From Treponema socranskii subsp. buccale (GTDB lineage: Bacteria; Spirochaetota; Spirochaetia; Treponematales; Treponemataceae), in assembly GCF_024181585.1 (NCBI RefSeq), contig NZ_CP054258.1, forward strand, positions 1,426,001 to 1,490,000: a DNA stretch of 64,000 nucleotides, given 5' to 3'. Position 1 is the stretch's first letter. Every line of letters begins with the position of its first letter. Of the stretch, positions 52,731 to 60,654 are shown piece after piece. A program made the translations under genes and the position numbers. The notes beneath the pieces were generated by a model. That model made no database searches. It saw nothing but the letters and a program-made list of their open reading frames with translations, and was not told the origin of the DNA.

Positions 52731-53429
52731 TTACAAAAGGCTTTCCAGCGCAAGCCTAATCATATTGTCAAAGGTCGTCTGTCTCTCTTCCGCCGTCGTC
52801 TCTCCGCCCGAAACGATGTGATCGCTCACGGTAAGGATCGCGAGCGCTTTACGTCCGAACTTCGCCGCAAGCGTATACAGTTCCGCCGCTTCCATCTCTA
52901 TGCCGAGCACGCCGTAACGCGCCCACGTTTTCCAATTTTCGTTTTCATCGTAAAAAAGATCGCTCGATGCGCAGGGGCCGACGGCAACTTTTATGCCGAG
53001 CTTTTCGGCGCTTTCATAAGCCGACAGCAAAAGCGAAAAATCGGCGGAAGCGGAAAAATGCAGATTGCCGAAACGCTGCGTCATAAGAGAAGAATCGGAC
53101 GAAGCGGCGTTTACGAGGATCGTATCGCGCAATTTCAAAGACGCTTGAATCGCGCCGCAGGTACCGACGCGGATCGCTTTTTGTACGCCGTAAAATTGAA
53201 AAAGTTCGTTTACGTAAATCGAAAGCGAAGGCTGCCCCATGCCCGTCCCCTGCACCGACACGCGCTTTCCTTTATATGTGCCGGTATAGCCGAACATATT
53301 GCGCACTTCGTTATAGCATTCGGGTTTTTCCAAAAAATGTTCGGCGATATACTTTGCCCGAAGCGGATCGCCGGGAAGTAAAACCGATTCCGCGATCGCG
53401 CCTTCAGGCGCATTGATGTGAGTACTCAT
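52731..53429 (-). CDS. deoD: Purine nucleoside phosphorylase, DeoD type
   Basis: The 232-residue hexameric enzyme splits purine (deoxy)nucleosides with phosphate for base salvage. Motifs: [78 protein letters not shown] (catalytic Asp) and [13 protein letters not shown]. Full length for the family. It is followed by the nucleotidyltransferase after 21 nt. Confidence 0.97.
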   Translation of the reverse strand: MSTHINAPEGAIAESVLLPGDPLRAKYIAEHFLEKPECYNEVRNMFGYTGTYKGKRVSVQGTGMGQPSLSIYVNELFQFYGVQKAIRVGTCGAIQASLKLRDTILVNAASSDSSLMTQRFGNLHFSASADFSLLLSAYESAEKLGIKVAVGPCASSDLFYDENENWKTWARYGVLGIEMEAAELYTLAAKFGRKALAILTVSDHIVSGGETTAEERQTTFDNMIRLALESLL

Positions 53430-53516
53430 ACTTATCGATTATAAAGCGTACGGCCGAAAAAGTAAATCGGATTTTCCTGTAACTATTGTAAGGGCAGAAG
53501 CGCACAAAAATCGCAC

Positions 53517-53566
53517 AAAAAAAACCGCCCCCGAAGCCGAAGTTTTCTCCGGCTTGAGAGCGGCCG
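53517..53566 (-). terminator. Terminator downstream of the first Rpn gene (shared type)
   Basis: CCGCCCCCGAAGCCG pairs imperfectly with CGGCTTGAGAGCGG; on the minus strand a run of eight T follows. Almost the same sequence lies at 54831-54878 and a related one at 34471-34523. Confidence 0.7.
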
Positions 53567-53615
53567 GATTAGTGTAATTCCCGGCACGGAAGCCGTGGAC
53601 AAACCGAATTCCCGA

Positions 53616-54527
53616 TTAATTAATCGCTTCCACCTCTTCTTTGGAAAGTCCGGTAGCTTGCATTATCTTTTTTACGGAATCGCCAAGCTGTTTTAAAATC
53701 CGTGCCGTTTCAAGAGCTTTTTGACGGGAACCTTCCGCAAGACCGAGCGATTTACCTTGTTGTATTCCTTGCCGCAAACCTTGTTGTATACCTTGTTGTA
53801 TACCTTGTTGTATACCTTGTTGTATACCTTGTTGTATACCCTGTTGTATACCCTGTTGTATACCCTGTTGTATGCCCTCTTCCCGTGCATCCATTTCAAA
53901 CCCCGACATAAAGCGGTATTCCTGCCGCGCCTGTTCGTTCTGTTTTACTGCCTGTATCATCGTTTCTATCCTCCCGGTATACTCCGTATTCACCGTTCCG
54001 GTTTTAACGTATTCCAAAAAGCCTTTGAGTTCCTTATTCTCGGCTTTACTGAATGCTTCCGCATTTATTATAACCTTTTTTGTCCCGTCGCGTAAGGGCG
54101 TTTGTCGGTCTTCGATACAAATATTTTCAAACGTGTAAAGAGGCTTGCCTTTTCCTATCGCGTCAAACAAGCACACGAAAATGATATAGCTGTCGTTTAA
54201 TGCTTTGTAATGCACACCCTTGTCTAAAAATGCAATGTCGATTGCCGCCTGATAATAGCGCATGCGTTTCGGAAGATTATACTCATTGCTTACCTGCATT
54301 TCGATGTCGTAAGATTTACCGGCTTCGTCTTTTACAAACACATCAAGACGTACCGATTTTGCTTCAATGCCGGCTGCAACACTGTTTTGCGGCGACAGGT
54401 AGATTATTTCTCCGATTTGCCCCGCCAAAATCATTTCAAGAAATTGCTTGCAAATACTTTCATCCTGCATAACCTTACAGAACATAAAGTCATCGGCAAT
54501 GGTTAAGTCGTCAAAACTTTTTCTCAT
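53616..54527 (-). CDS. Rpn-family recombination-promoting nuclease with a GIQQ repeat tail
   Basis: The 303-residue protein has a PD-(D/E)XK nuclease core (VRLDVFVKDEAGKSYDIEMQV; D...ExQ), then PKRMRYYQAAIDIAFLDKGVHYKAL, as in RpnA-like proteins. Near the C-terminus are about ten 4-residue GIQQ-type repeats, coded by 12 bp units, followed by a helical ending (ETARILKQLGDSVKKIMQATG). It starts behind GGGAGGT with 5 nt spacing. Rpn proteins promote RecA-independent horizontal recombination in E. coli and cleave DNA in vitro. A duplicated paralogue lies upstream at 54929. Confidence 0.85.
   Translation of the reverse strand: MRKSFDDLTIADDFMFCKVMQDESICKQFLEMILAGQIGEIIYLSPQNSVAAGIEAKSVRLDVFVKDEAGKSYDIEMQVSNEYNLPKRMRYYQAAIDIAFLDKGVHYKALNDSYIIFVCLFDAIGKGKPLYTFENICIEDRQTPLRDGTKKVIINAEAFSKAENKELKGFLEYVKTGTVNTEYTGRIETMIQAVKQNEQARQEYRFMSGFEMDAREEGIQQGIQQGIQQGIQQGIQQGIQQGIQQGIQQGLRQGIQQGKSLGLAEGSRQKALETARILKQLGDSVKKIMQATGLSKEEVEAIN
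53755..53876. repeat. 12 bp tandem repeats inside the first Rpn gene
   Basis: About ten copies of TTGTTGTATACC, with a C/T difference dividing the array, encode the GIQQ tract. Because the unit is a multiple of three, changes in number lengthen or shorten the protein without breaking the frame. Confidence 0.95.
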
Positions 54528-54540
54528 ACATACCTCCCAT

Positions 54541-54635
54541 AAAAACTTTTGCAGGAAGTTGCAACTTCCGAAAAAGTTTTTAGTCGTGCGCGTACGCGCA
54601 CACGTTCAATAATCGAGTTTGCAAAGCAAACTCGA
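54541..54635. repeat. Three successive palindromes upstream of the first Rpn gene
   Basis: (1) 54541-54582: GGAAGTTGCAACTTCC, a perfect 16 bp palindrome with AAAAACTTTT/AAAAGTTTTT arms. (2) 54586-54601: GTGCGCGTACGCGCAC, perfect. (3) 54613-54635: TCGAGTTTGC-AAA-GCAAACTCGA. They lie just upstream of the gene's ribosome binding site, so they are in its leader or promoter. The rest of 54528-54928 holds the 159 bp direct repeat and the next gene's terminator, and no gene. Confidence 0.8.
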
Positions 54636-54686
54636 GATAAAAAGCGGCGGCGATATTTCAGACGGCGCTTTTATCGTACCTCCGTA

Positions 54687-54845
54687 CCTAATTATAGGCG
54701 CAGACGGTACAAAAACAGGAACAAAAGGGAAAAGTTTTTGCAATTATTTTTCCCCATAATTGGCGTATAAAACCGGCGGCGGGCGAGGCGCCGGACACGA
54801 AGCATTTTGGCATTGGCTCATCCCGCACACAAAAAAACCGCCCCC
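54687..54845. repeat. 159 bp direct repeat, left copy
   Basis: From CTAATTATAGGCGCAGACGG to the start of the shared terminator. It matches 55767-55925 at a constant offset of 1080 bp with about nine differences. The two copies bracket the second Rpn gene, the footprint of a segmental duplication. Confidence 0.9.
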
Positions 54846-54878
54846 GAAGCCGGATGTTTGTCAGGCTTGAGAGCGGTC
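54831..54878 (-). terminator. Terminator downstream of the second Rpn gene (shared type)
   Basis: CCG...AAGCC pairs with GGCTT...GCGG, and the minus strand then has seven T. The downstream flanking text (GGATTAGTGTAATTCCCGG) is identical to that after the first Rpn gene. Confidence 0.7.
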
Positions 54879-54928
54879 GGATTAGTGTAATTCCCGGCAC
54901 GGAAGCCGTGGACAAACCGAATTACCAA

Positions 54929-55753
54929 TTAGTTAATCGATTCCACTTCTTCTTGGGAAAGGCCGGTCATCTGCATAATAAAATCAAGTTCACAATTTGC
55001 ATTTTTCATTAACTTTGCCGTTTCAAGTTTTGTTTGGTATGCGCCGTCGGCAAAGCCTCTTGCTTCGCCTTGCGCTATACCTTCCTGTCTGCCTTCCAAT
55101 CTACCCATTCGTTTTGCATCGGCTTCAAAGGCTGTCATTATCATATAATCGTGCCTCCTTTGGTCGTTGTGTTTTATTTCAGTTATTCTCTGTTCCAACT
55201 CTTTGACAAACGCGTTCTCACTCGTTTTGCCGTTCATGTATTCCAAAAACGCTTTAAGTTCCGGATTTTTTTCTTTGCCGGCTGCTTTACTGTTAAGTAT
55301 AACCTTTGTTGTGCCGTCAGGCAACTGTAAATGTGCGTTTTGCGTGCAAACCGTTCTAAAAGTATACATCGGCAGCCCCGCCTTCACATAATCAAACGGA
55401 CAAAAGAAGATAATAAAGGTGTCGGGTAGGTCGTTATAGTCGCCGCCTTTGCTCAGCGTACTTACATCGATTGCAGATTGATAGTAACGTAATCGTTTTG
55501 CAAGATTCTTTTGGTCGGTGGTTTGTACCTCAATGTCATAGAGTTTACCGCTATCATCGCCTGCCCACACATCGAGGCGAACACCCTTACTGCTGCCTTT
55601 TTCGAATGCCGTTTGATATTTTAGTTCCGTAATAGTGCCGATTGTGTCTGCAAGAACGAGGGTTAAAAGTTTTTTGCATAGTTGAGGGTCTTGCATAACG
55701 GAACAGAACATAAAATCGTCAGCGATGGTTAATTCATCAAAACTTTTTCTCAT
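54929..55753 (-). CDS. Rpn-family recombination-promoting nuclease, second copy
   Basis: The 274-residue paralogue starts MRKSFDELTIADDFMFCSVM; the ATG at 55753 follows GGAGGT with 5 nt spacing, and a Met four codons earlier is too close. The nuclease core is VRLDVWAGDDSGKLYDIEVQT (D...ExQ), followed by KRLRYYQSAIDVSTLSKGGDY. In place of GIQQ repeats it has a short G-x-x-E-G linker (RLEGRQEGIAQGEARG). The C-terminal helix (FIMQMTGLSQEEVESIN) closely matches the first copy. Confidence 0.85.
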   Translation of the reverse strand: MRKSFDELTIADDFMFCSVMQDPQLCKKLLTLVLADTIGTITELKYQTAFEKGSSKGVRLDVWAGDDSGKLYDIEVQTTDQKNLAKRLRYYQSAIDVSTLSKGGDYNDLPDTFIIFFCPFDYVKAGLPMYTFRTVCTQNAHLQLPDGTTKVILNSKAAGKEKNPELKAFLEYMNGKTSENAFVKELEQRITEIKHNDQRRHDYMIMTAFEADAKRMGRLEGRQEGIAQGEARGFADGAYQTKLETAKLMKNANCELDFIMQMTGLSQEEVESIN

Positions 55754-55766
55754 ACATACCTCCACC

Positions 55767-55925
55767 CCTAATTATAGGCGCAGACGGTACAAAAACAGGA
55801 ACAAAAGGGAAAAATTTTTGCAATTATTTTTCCCCATAATTGGCGTATAAAACCGGCGGCGGGCGAGGTACCGGAAGCGAGGCGTTTTGGCATTGGCTCA
55901 TCCCGCACACAAAAAAACTGCCCCC
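55767..55925. repeat. 159 bp direct repeat, right copy
   Basis: Second copy of 54687-54845, ending in a truncated form of the shared terminator (AAAAAAACTGCCCCC). It suggests that a third unit was once present or that the duplication ended here. The following ~85 bp (55926-56010) show no feature. Confidence 0.9.
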
Positions 55926-56010
55926 TCACTTGTCATATTATACCACAGTTTAAAGGACTTTAAAAGGGAGCGATGTAAATATTTAAGAGTAGAAAGCGCT
56001 TCACCGCACA

Positions 56011-56124
56011 CAAAAAAACTGCTGAAAAATGTACATCCAGAGTACATTTTTCAGCTTAAAGTTTTAGTCTTCGTCTAAAACTTTCAAGTTTGTACCACCG
56101 CCATCCTGAGGCGGGGTACAAAAC
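56011..56124 (-). terminator. Cluster of three long hairpins after the phase-variable lipoprotein gene
   Basis: (1) 56021-56055: GCTGAAAAATGTAC/GTACATTTTTCAGC, perfect 14 bp stem; the minus strand then has seven T, so this is a strong terminator. (2) 56058-56084: AAAGTTTTAG/CTAAAACTTT. (3) 56088-56124: GTTTGTACCaCCGCC with GGCGGgGTACAAAaC. Each loop is seven bases. Confidence 0.8.
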
Positions 56125-56159
56125 AATTACCAATTATCCATTAGCGCATTACTAATTCA

Positions 56160-58192
56160 TCAAAGCCCCACGAACGGCTTTTTGAAGTCTTTCCAGATCG
56201 GGGCATTTTGGTAGTCGCTGACCGAGGCGGCGGGCACTTTTAATGTTACGCCGGCTAAGATTATGTTCTTAAAAGCATTGCTTTCCAGTGTCGGAGGAGT
56301 TGCCGCCTTACAGGTAACGCTTTGCAGTGCCGTACAGTCCCTGCAGAAATCATCTTTCGCCCTAGTAAGGCTTGCAGGCAGTTCAAGCGTTTTTAGCGCC
56401 GAACATTTCTCAAGGAACTCGTAACTTAATTCGGTAACGCCTTCGGGAATCTTAACATCTTCAACCTTGCTGTTGCCAAGGAAGCATCTCCCTATAGAAG
56501 TAAGCGATGAAGGAATGTAGACAGTTTTTAAATTCCGGCAAAAGTACAAAGCCAAATCTTCTACCGTTGTAAGACCGTCAGGCAAAATAAGGGAAGTAAG
56601 ATTGTCACTGCGGTAAAAAGAGTTATTTCCCAATACTTTAACGGAAGGAGGCACCGTATAAGAGCCGGTTTTTTCGCACGGATAGCGAATCAGCTTTGTT
56701 TTATGCTTATCGAATAAAACCCCGTCTTCTACGCTTAAAAAGTTACTCGGACCGCTTAACGCAAAAGCTTTTAACATCACCCAATTCGTGAAGTAGATGA
56801 TTATACAGTCTTCGCTCAAACCGGTGAGGGTGTACGTAATACCCGAATATTCGGGCTTTACATTAAGGGTACAGACAGTGCCGCCAGAACTGTCTTCCGG
56901 CTTTGTCATTATCACCAGTTTCTGCGCTTTGTCGGTTATCTCGTACTCTGCGCCGTCTGAGAGCGTAAAAGTATCGGGAGCCGTTACTGAAGATATAAAG
57001 GATACCCGTATATCCGCCGCCTCTGTTACGGTGTGCTCGTAGGTGTTTGAGGTATTGCCCGGAACGGCCGCACCGTTTACCGTCCACTTTTCCACCTTGT
57101 AGTCCGTTGCAGGAGAAGCCGTAAAGACGAGTACGGTGTTTTCGGCAACCGCAGTGCCGGAAGTAAAGGCTGCTCCGCCCGTCTTGTATGTTGCGCTTAT
57201 GCTTCCGTTCGGCGGTGTACCTGCAACGCCGAAGATTACGGCATAGGTGGTAGGCGGTCTTAGCTTAAAGGAGACGGCAACCGTTATCGGCTCGGTTATT
57301 TTTACCATAGCCGTCGTATTTTCAGGATTTCCGCCTGCAAGGAGCTGCCCGCCTGTAATCGTCCATGTGTCTACCATGTAGCCTGAATCAGGCGTTGCGG
57401 TAAAGACAATCGTTTTATTCAGCTCTACTTGCGCAGGAGAGGCGATTTCGGCGCTGTCAACTTCCGCCTTGAGCGTGCCGTGTCCGCCATCCACGCCGAA
57501 CTCGATTTTACACTGAACCTGCTTAAAGGTAACCGTTACAGTAACGGCTTCGGTGATTTTAAGCGTCGCGCTCGTGCTTCCGTCGGTGCCGCCTGCTGAA
57601 AATGAGCCCGCCGAAACCGTCCACTTATCAACCGCATAGCCTGCATCCGGTTCTGCCCTAAAGATAAGTTCGGTACCTTCGGGCACTTTGTGATGGCCGA
57701 ACGGGATTACCGGCACAGTATCTACACTGCCGTGCTCCGGATCGGTAAGTGTTACCGTGTGCATGGCAGGAGGCGGCTCACCGTTCCGTTTAAAGAATAC
57801 AAAAACCTGTGCGTTTGCCGTAACTTTGAGCGTGTAGGTAAGTGCTGTGCCGTTTACTTCTGTGCCGTCAAGCTCCCACTTTTCAAGCTCGTAGCCTTGA
57901 AGCGGTTCTGCCGTAAAGGTAAGCACAGTGTTTTCGGCTACCATGCCGTCATCGCTCAGTGCGGGTGTTACTTTTACATTGCCGCCTATATTGCGGTCGA
58001 GCTCTACTTTGTACTTTGTTACCGGCGGCGGTGTTTCGCCTCCCGAATCGCTGCCGTTCGAGCAGCCGGTAAAAACGAGCGCTGCGGCAAAAAGCAAAGC
58101 GCCCGCGGCAATCGGTATCTTTTTTAAATGGGCTTTACCGAATACCCCCCCCTATACGGATGTACAGGGTTCATCTTGTTTACAGTCATCAT
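56160..58192 (-). CDS. BspA/InlB-repeat type surface lipoprotein, frameshifted by a G8 tract (probably phase-OFF)
   Basis: The long frame (645 codons, 56160-58097) has no good start. A strong ribosome binding site GGAGG and ATGATG at 58192 open another frame that reads into eight G (58145-58152) and stops 22 codons in. Nine G would join the two frames and complete a lipoprotein signal peptide (KKIPIAAGALLFAAALVFTG then Cys). The mature protein (677 residues when ON) has four divergent InlB B-repeat-like modules (GYELEKWELDG, GYAVDKWTVS, GYMVDTWTIT, DYKVEKWTVN) and a C-terminal BspA-type LRR_5 domain (LTSLILPDGLTTVEDLAL). It is a likely surface adhesin. Confidence 0.8.
58145..58152 (-). repeat. 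Homopolymer G8 (minus strand) phase-variation tract
   Basis: Eight C on the plus strand lie between the ribosome binding site and the lipobox of the surface lipoprotein. Gain of one base or loss of two restores one continuous frame. Confidence 0.75.
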
Positions 58193-58309
58193 AAACCTCC
58201 CATAAAGACTTTTGCAGGATGCACGTCTTCCGATGTCGAACACTTCCGCTATCCTATGATTATTATAACATATTTCATCGCTTTTCACAACGTTTATTAA
58301 TTATTGTTT

Positions 58310-58566
58310 CAGGGCTTACGCATGAGAATCTATATTCCTCAAAAAATAACCATTACCGTAAAAAATCGGCTGCACTCCCGGCAGCAGCCCTGCCGTTCGC
58401 CGCGGCAGACCGTGATTGGAATCGGACTGCGCGAACTTTTTTACCAAAAAGTTCGCTTGCCATCGGTCTGAGCGGCTCGGCGGCATTGCCGCTGCCTCGC
58501 GTTCCGCCTTTTTTATTTTATATTATGTCTCTGTTCTGTGTATACATTTTTCATGCGTAATCCCTG
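58310..58566 (+). mobile_element. MITE copy D (257 bp)
   Basis: Same orientation as copy A and almost the same sequence, with ends CAGGGCTTACGCATGA and TCATGCGTAATCCCTG. Flanks are ATTATTGTTT at 58300-58309 and 58567-58576 (perfect 10 bp duplication). It lies between the surface lipoprotein and the chromate-transporter genes. The rest of 58193-58652 shows no gene. Confidence 0.9.
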
Positions 58567-58652
58567 ATTATTGTTTTCAGGACGGGCGCGCCGGAAATGT
58601 ATATGCAAAAACGGAGCATATAATTAAATGAAAAAAGGCGAAACGGATCGGT

Positions 58653-59237
58653 TTACAGGCACAGGATGCCGAACACCGCTCCGAGCAGCATGACAAATAC
58701 GGGGTGTATCTTCGTCTTCATCAAAACGATAAGCGCTGCGATATAAAACGCAAAGCTCGGCCACACGAAAAGATTTTTCCAGCCTTCGAGCGTCGAAAGC
58801 GAAGCGAACGAAAAAGGTGTATTCATAAGCGCGACTATAAACACTTGAATCGCCGCAACGAGGATGATCCCCGTCGTCGTCGGCCGAAGCGTCGAAAAAG
58901 CGGCTTTGACAAGCGGAGTGTCGTGAAATTTCATAAAAAAATGCGCGATTATTAAAATACAGATAACGGACGGGAGCACTTGTCCGAGCGTCGTAACGAT
59001 GCCGCCGAAAACGCCGTACTGGGAATAGCCGATATACGTCGCCATATTCACGCCGATCGGCCCGGGCGTCGACTCTGAAATCGCAACCATATTGTAAAAC
59101 TGTTCGGCGGAGATGACCCCCTTGTCGACGAGGGTTTGCTGCATGAGCGTTACGGCGACAAGCCCTCCCCCGATCGTAAACGCACCGATATAAAAGAAAA
59201 TCCAGAAAAGCTGAAAAAGCGAATACGTCGTTTCCAT
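58653..59237 (-). CDS. Chromate transporter family protein, single-domain (second of pair)
   Basis: The 194-residue protein has one CHR domain: FTIGGGLVAVTLMQQTLVDKG, ISESTPGPIGVNMATYIGYSQYG and GGIVTTLGQVLPSVICI, with five to six membrane helices. Single-domain CHR proteins work as antiparallel pairs; the partner precedes it. The start ATG at 59237 overlaps the partner's stop (TGATG); a GTG one codon earlier is possible. Chromate export or another anion exchange is the family role. Confidence 0.92.
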   Translation of the reverse strand: METTYSLFQLFWIFFYIGAFTIGGGLVAVTLMQQTLVDKGVISAEQFYNMVAISESTPGPIGVNMATYIGYSQYGVFGGIVTTLGQVLPSVICILIIAHFFMKFHDTPLVKAAFSTLRPTTTGIILVAAIQVFIVALMNTPFSFASLSTLEGWKNLFVWPSFAFYIAALIVLMKTKIHPVFVMLLGAVFGILCL

Positions 59238-59803
59238 CACTTATCCTCACTTTTTTTTGTTTTTCGGGAAAATACCGAAACGATGACTCCCGTCGCAGCC
59301 CCCGCGATGATCATCCAATACGAGGGCACTTTGAAAAACCATATCGCCGCAAACGAAACGGCGAGGCACAAAAATCCCAAAATCGATTTTACGGTCTTTT
59401 TCGAAAACTGAAATACGACCGACGTGAGCAGCGCCGCGACCGACACGTTGATGCCGCGAAGCGCTTTTTGCGCAAGCGGCAAGTGATCGACCGAACTGAT
59501 AAAGCGTGCGATAAGCGAAATGATGACGACGGACGGAGTTATCATACCGAGCGTCGCGACGATGCCGCCTGCTATCCCCGCCTGCTTAAAGCCGACAAAG
59601 GTTGCGACATTTACCGCAATGATGCCCGGAGTCGACTGCCCTATCGCATAATAATCGAGCAGTTCATCTTCGGTCATCCACTTCTTTTTTTCGATAAGTT
59701 CGCGCTGCAAAATCGGCATCATCGCCATGCCGCCGCCGAATGTAACCGAACCTATTTTGGCAAGGGAAACATACAAATCAATCAGTATCGGAATTTTTTT
59801 CAT
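59237..59803 (-). CDS. Chromate transporter family protein, single-domain (first of pair)
   Basis: The 188-residue CHR protein: SVTFGGGMAMMPILQRELIEKK, IGQSTPGIIAVNVATFVGFKQAG and GGIVATLGMITPSVVII. It forms a heterodimer candidate with the next gene. It starts 23 nt after the acyltransferase stop. Confidence 0.92.
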   Translation of the reverse strand: MKKIPILIDLYVSLAKIGSVTFGGGMAMMPILQRELIEKKKWMTEDELLDYYAIGQSTPGIIAVNVATFVGFKQAGIAGGIVATLGMITPSVVIISLIARFISSVDHLPLAQKALRGINVSVAALLTSVVFQFSKKTVKSILGFLCLAVSFAAIWFFKVPSYWMIIAGAATGVIVSVFSRKTKKSEDK

Positions 59804-59826
59804 ACATGTCCTTAATTATTATACAA

Positions 59827-60654
59827 TCAACAGGGATTCGAGCGAATGTCGCTTTCGCGACCGTAAACCGAAGCATAGCAGCTGCGCCACGCTTTCGCCG
59901 CTTTATCCGCCAAAAACGCGGCATTCGCTTTTCGCGAAAGATTTTCATCGGGACGGATCGGCGGAAGGATATGGAGCGTCGCAACCTTTTTTTTACTGAA
60001 AAGCGAGCGCAGCTTCGATGGCGCGGAAAAGGTGATAAACATCGGAACGACGGGTACGTTGTTTGCCGAAGCGATGTGGAACATGCCGGTGTGCAAAGGG
60101 CGAGGTTTTTCGTAGCGCAGCCACAGCGACTGCTCCGGATAGCCGAGTACGGCGCAGCCCTTTTCGAGCAAAAGAGAAAGCGTCTTTTGCAGCTCGTTCA
60201 TCGCTTTTACATTTCCGCTGAACGGCAGCGTTCCCGCCCCGCGCATGATAGTTCCGATAGGTCCTTTCATATTGTTAAATTCCGCAACCGTGATATACAG
60301 CGTATGACCGAAAACCGCCCGCCGCACGATCATATTGTCGAGCGAATGCACGTGATTGCATACGGCGACAAAGCCCTTTACGCCGCGGAGATTTTTGCGC
60401 CCTTCGACGCGCGCGCCGAGCACGAACTTTGTCAAAACGGGACCGAGTACCGCCGCCGCCGTGCGGATAAAAACGCGCCATAAAAAAAACGAAAGCGTAC
60501 GCGGAAGAAAAACATAATCGTCGGTTACCCGGATCATCGCATCATAGTCGATCGGCTGAACGTTTCCGTCGAACTCGCCTTTTTTTTCAAGCGCTCGGAT
60601 GCGATTTTGTATTTCGCGCTGCGTATCGCCTTTGATGCCGCCGATATCCGTCAT
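59827..60654 (-). CDS. PlsC-like lysophospholipid acyltransferase
   Basis: The 275-residue protein carries the acyltransferase HX4D motif in VCNHVHSLDN, a later GTLPFSGNVKAMNEL, and YPEQSLWLRYEKPRPLHTG (the E-G-T-R-type block, here altered). A central membrane-associated helix and a ~70-residue N-terminal extension are present. It acylates a glycerophospholipid or glycolipid intermediate. The start ATG at 60654 overlaps the upstream GT2 stop by 4 nt (ATGA), so the glycosyltransferase and acyltransferase may modify the same lipid. Confidence 0.85.
   Translation of the reverse strand: MTDIGGIKGDTQREIQNRIRALEKKGEFDGNVQPIDYDAMIRVTDDYVFLPRTLSFFLWRVFIRTAAAVLGPVLTKFVLGARVEGRKNLRGVKGFVAVCNHVHSLDNMIVRRAVFGHTLYITVAEFNNMKGPIGTIMRGAGTLPFSGNVKAMNELQKTLSLLLEKGCAVLGYPEQSLWLRYEKPRPLHTGMFHIASANNVPVVPMFITFSAPSKLRSLFSKKKVATLHILPPIRPDENLSRKANAAFLADKAAKAWRSCYASVYGRESDIRSNPC

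Noticed and set aside
56021-56124. Integron attC-like sites
   Set aside because: Hairpins next to accessory genes invite this idea, but I see no RYYYAAC/GTTRRRY core pairs or integrase gene, and the T-run fits a terminator.
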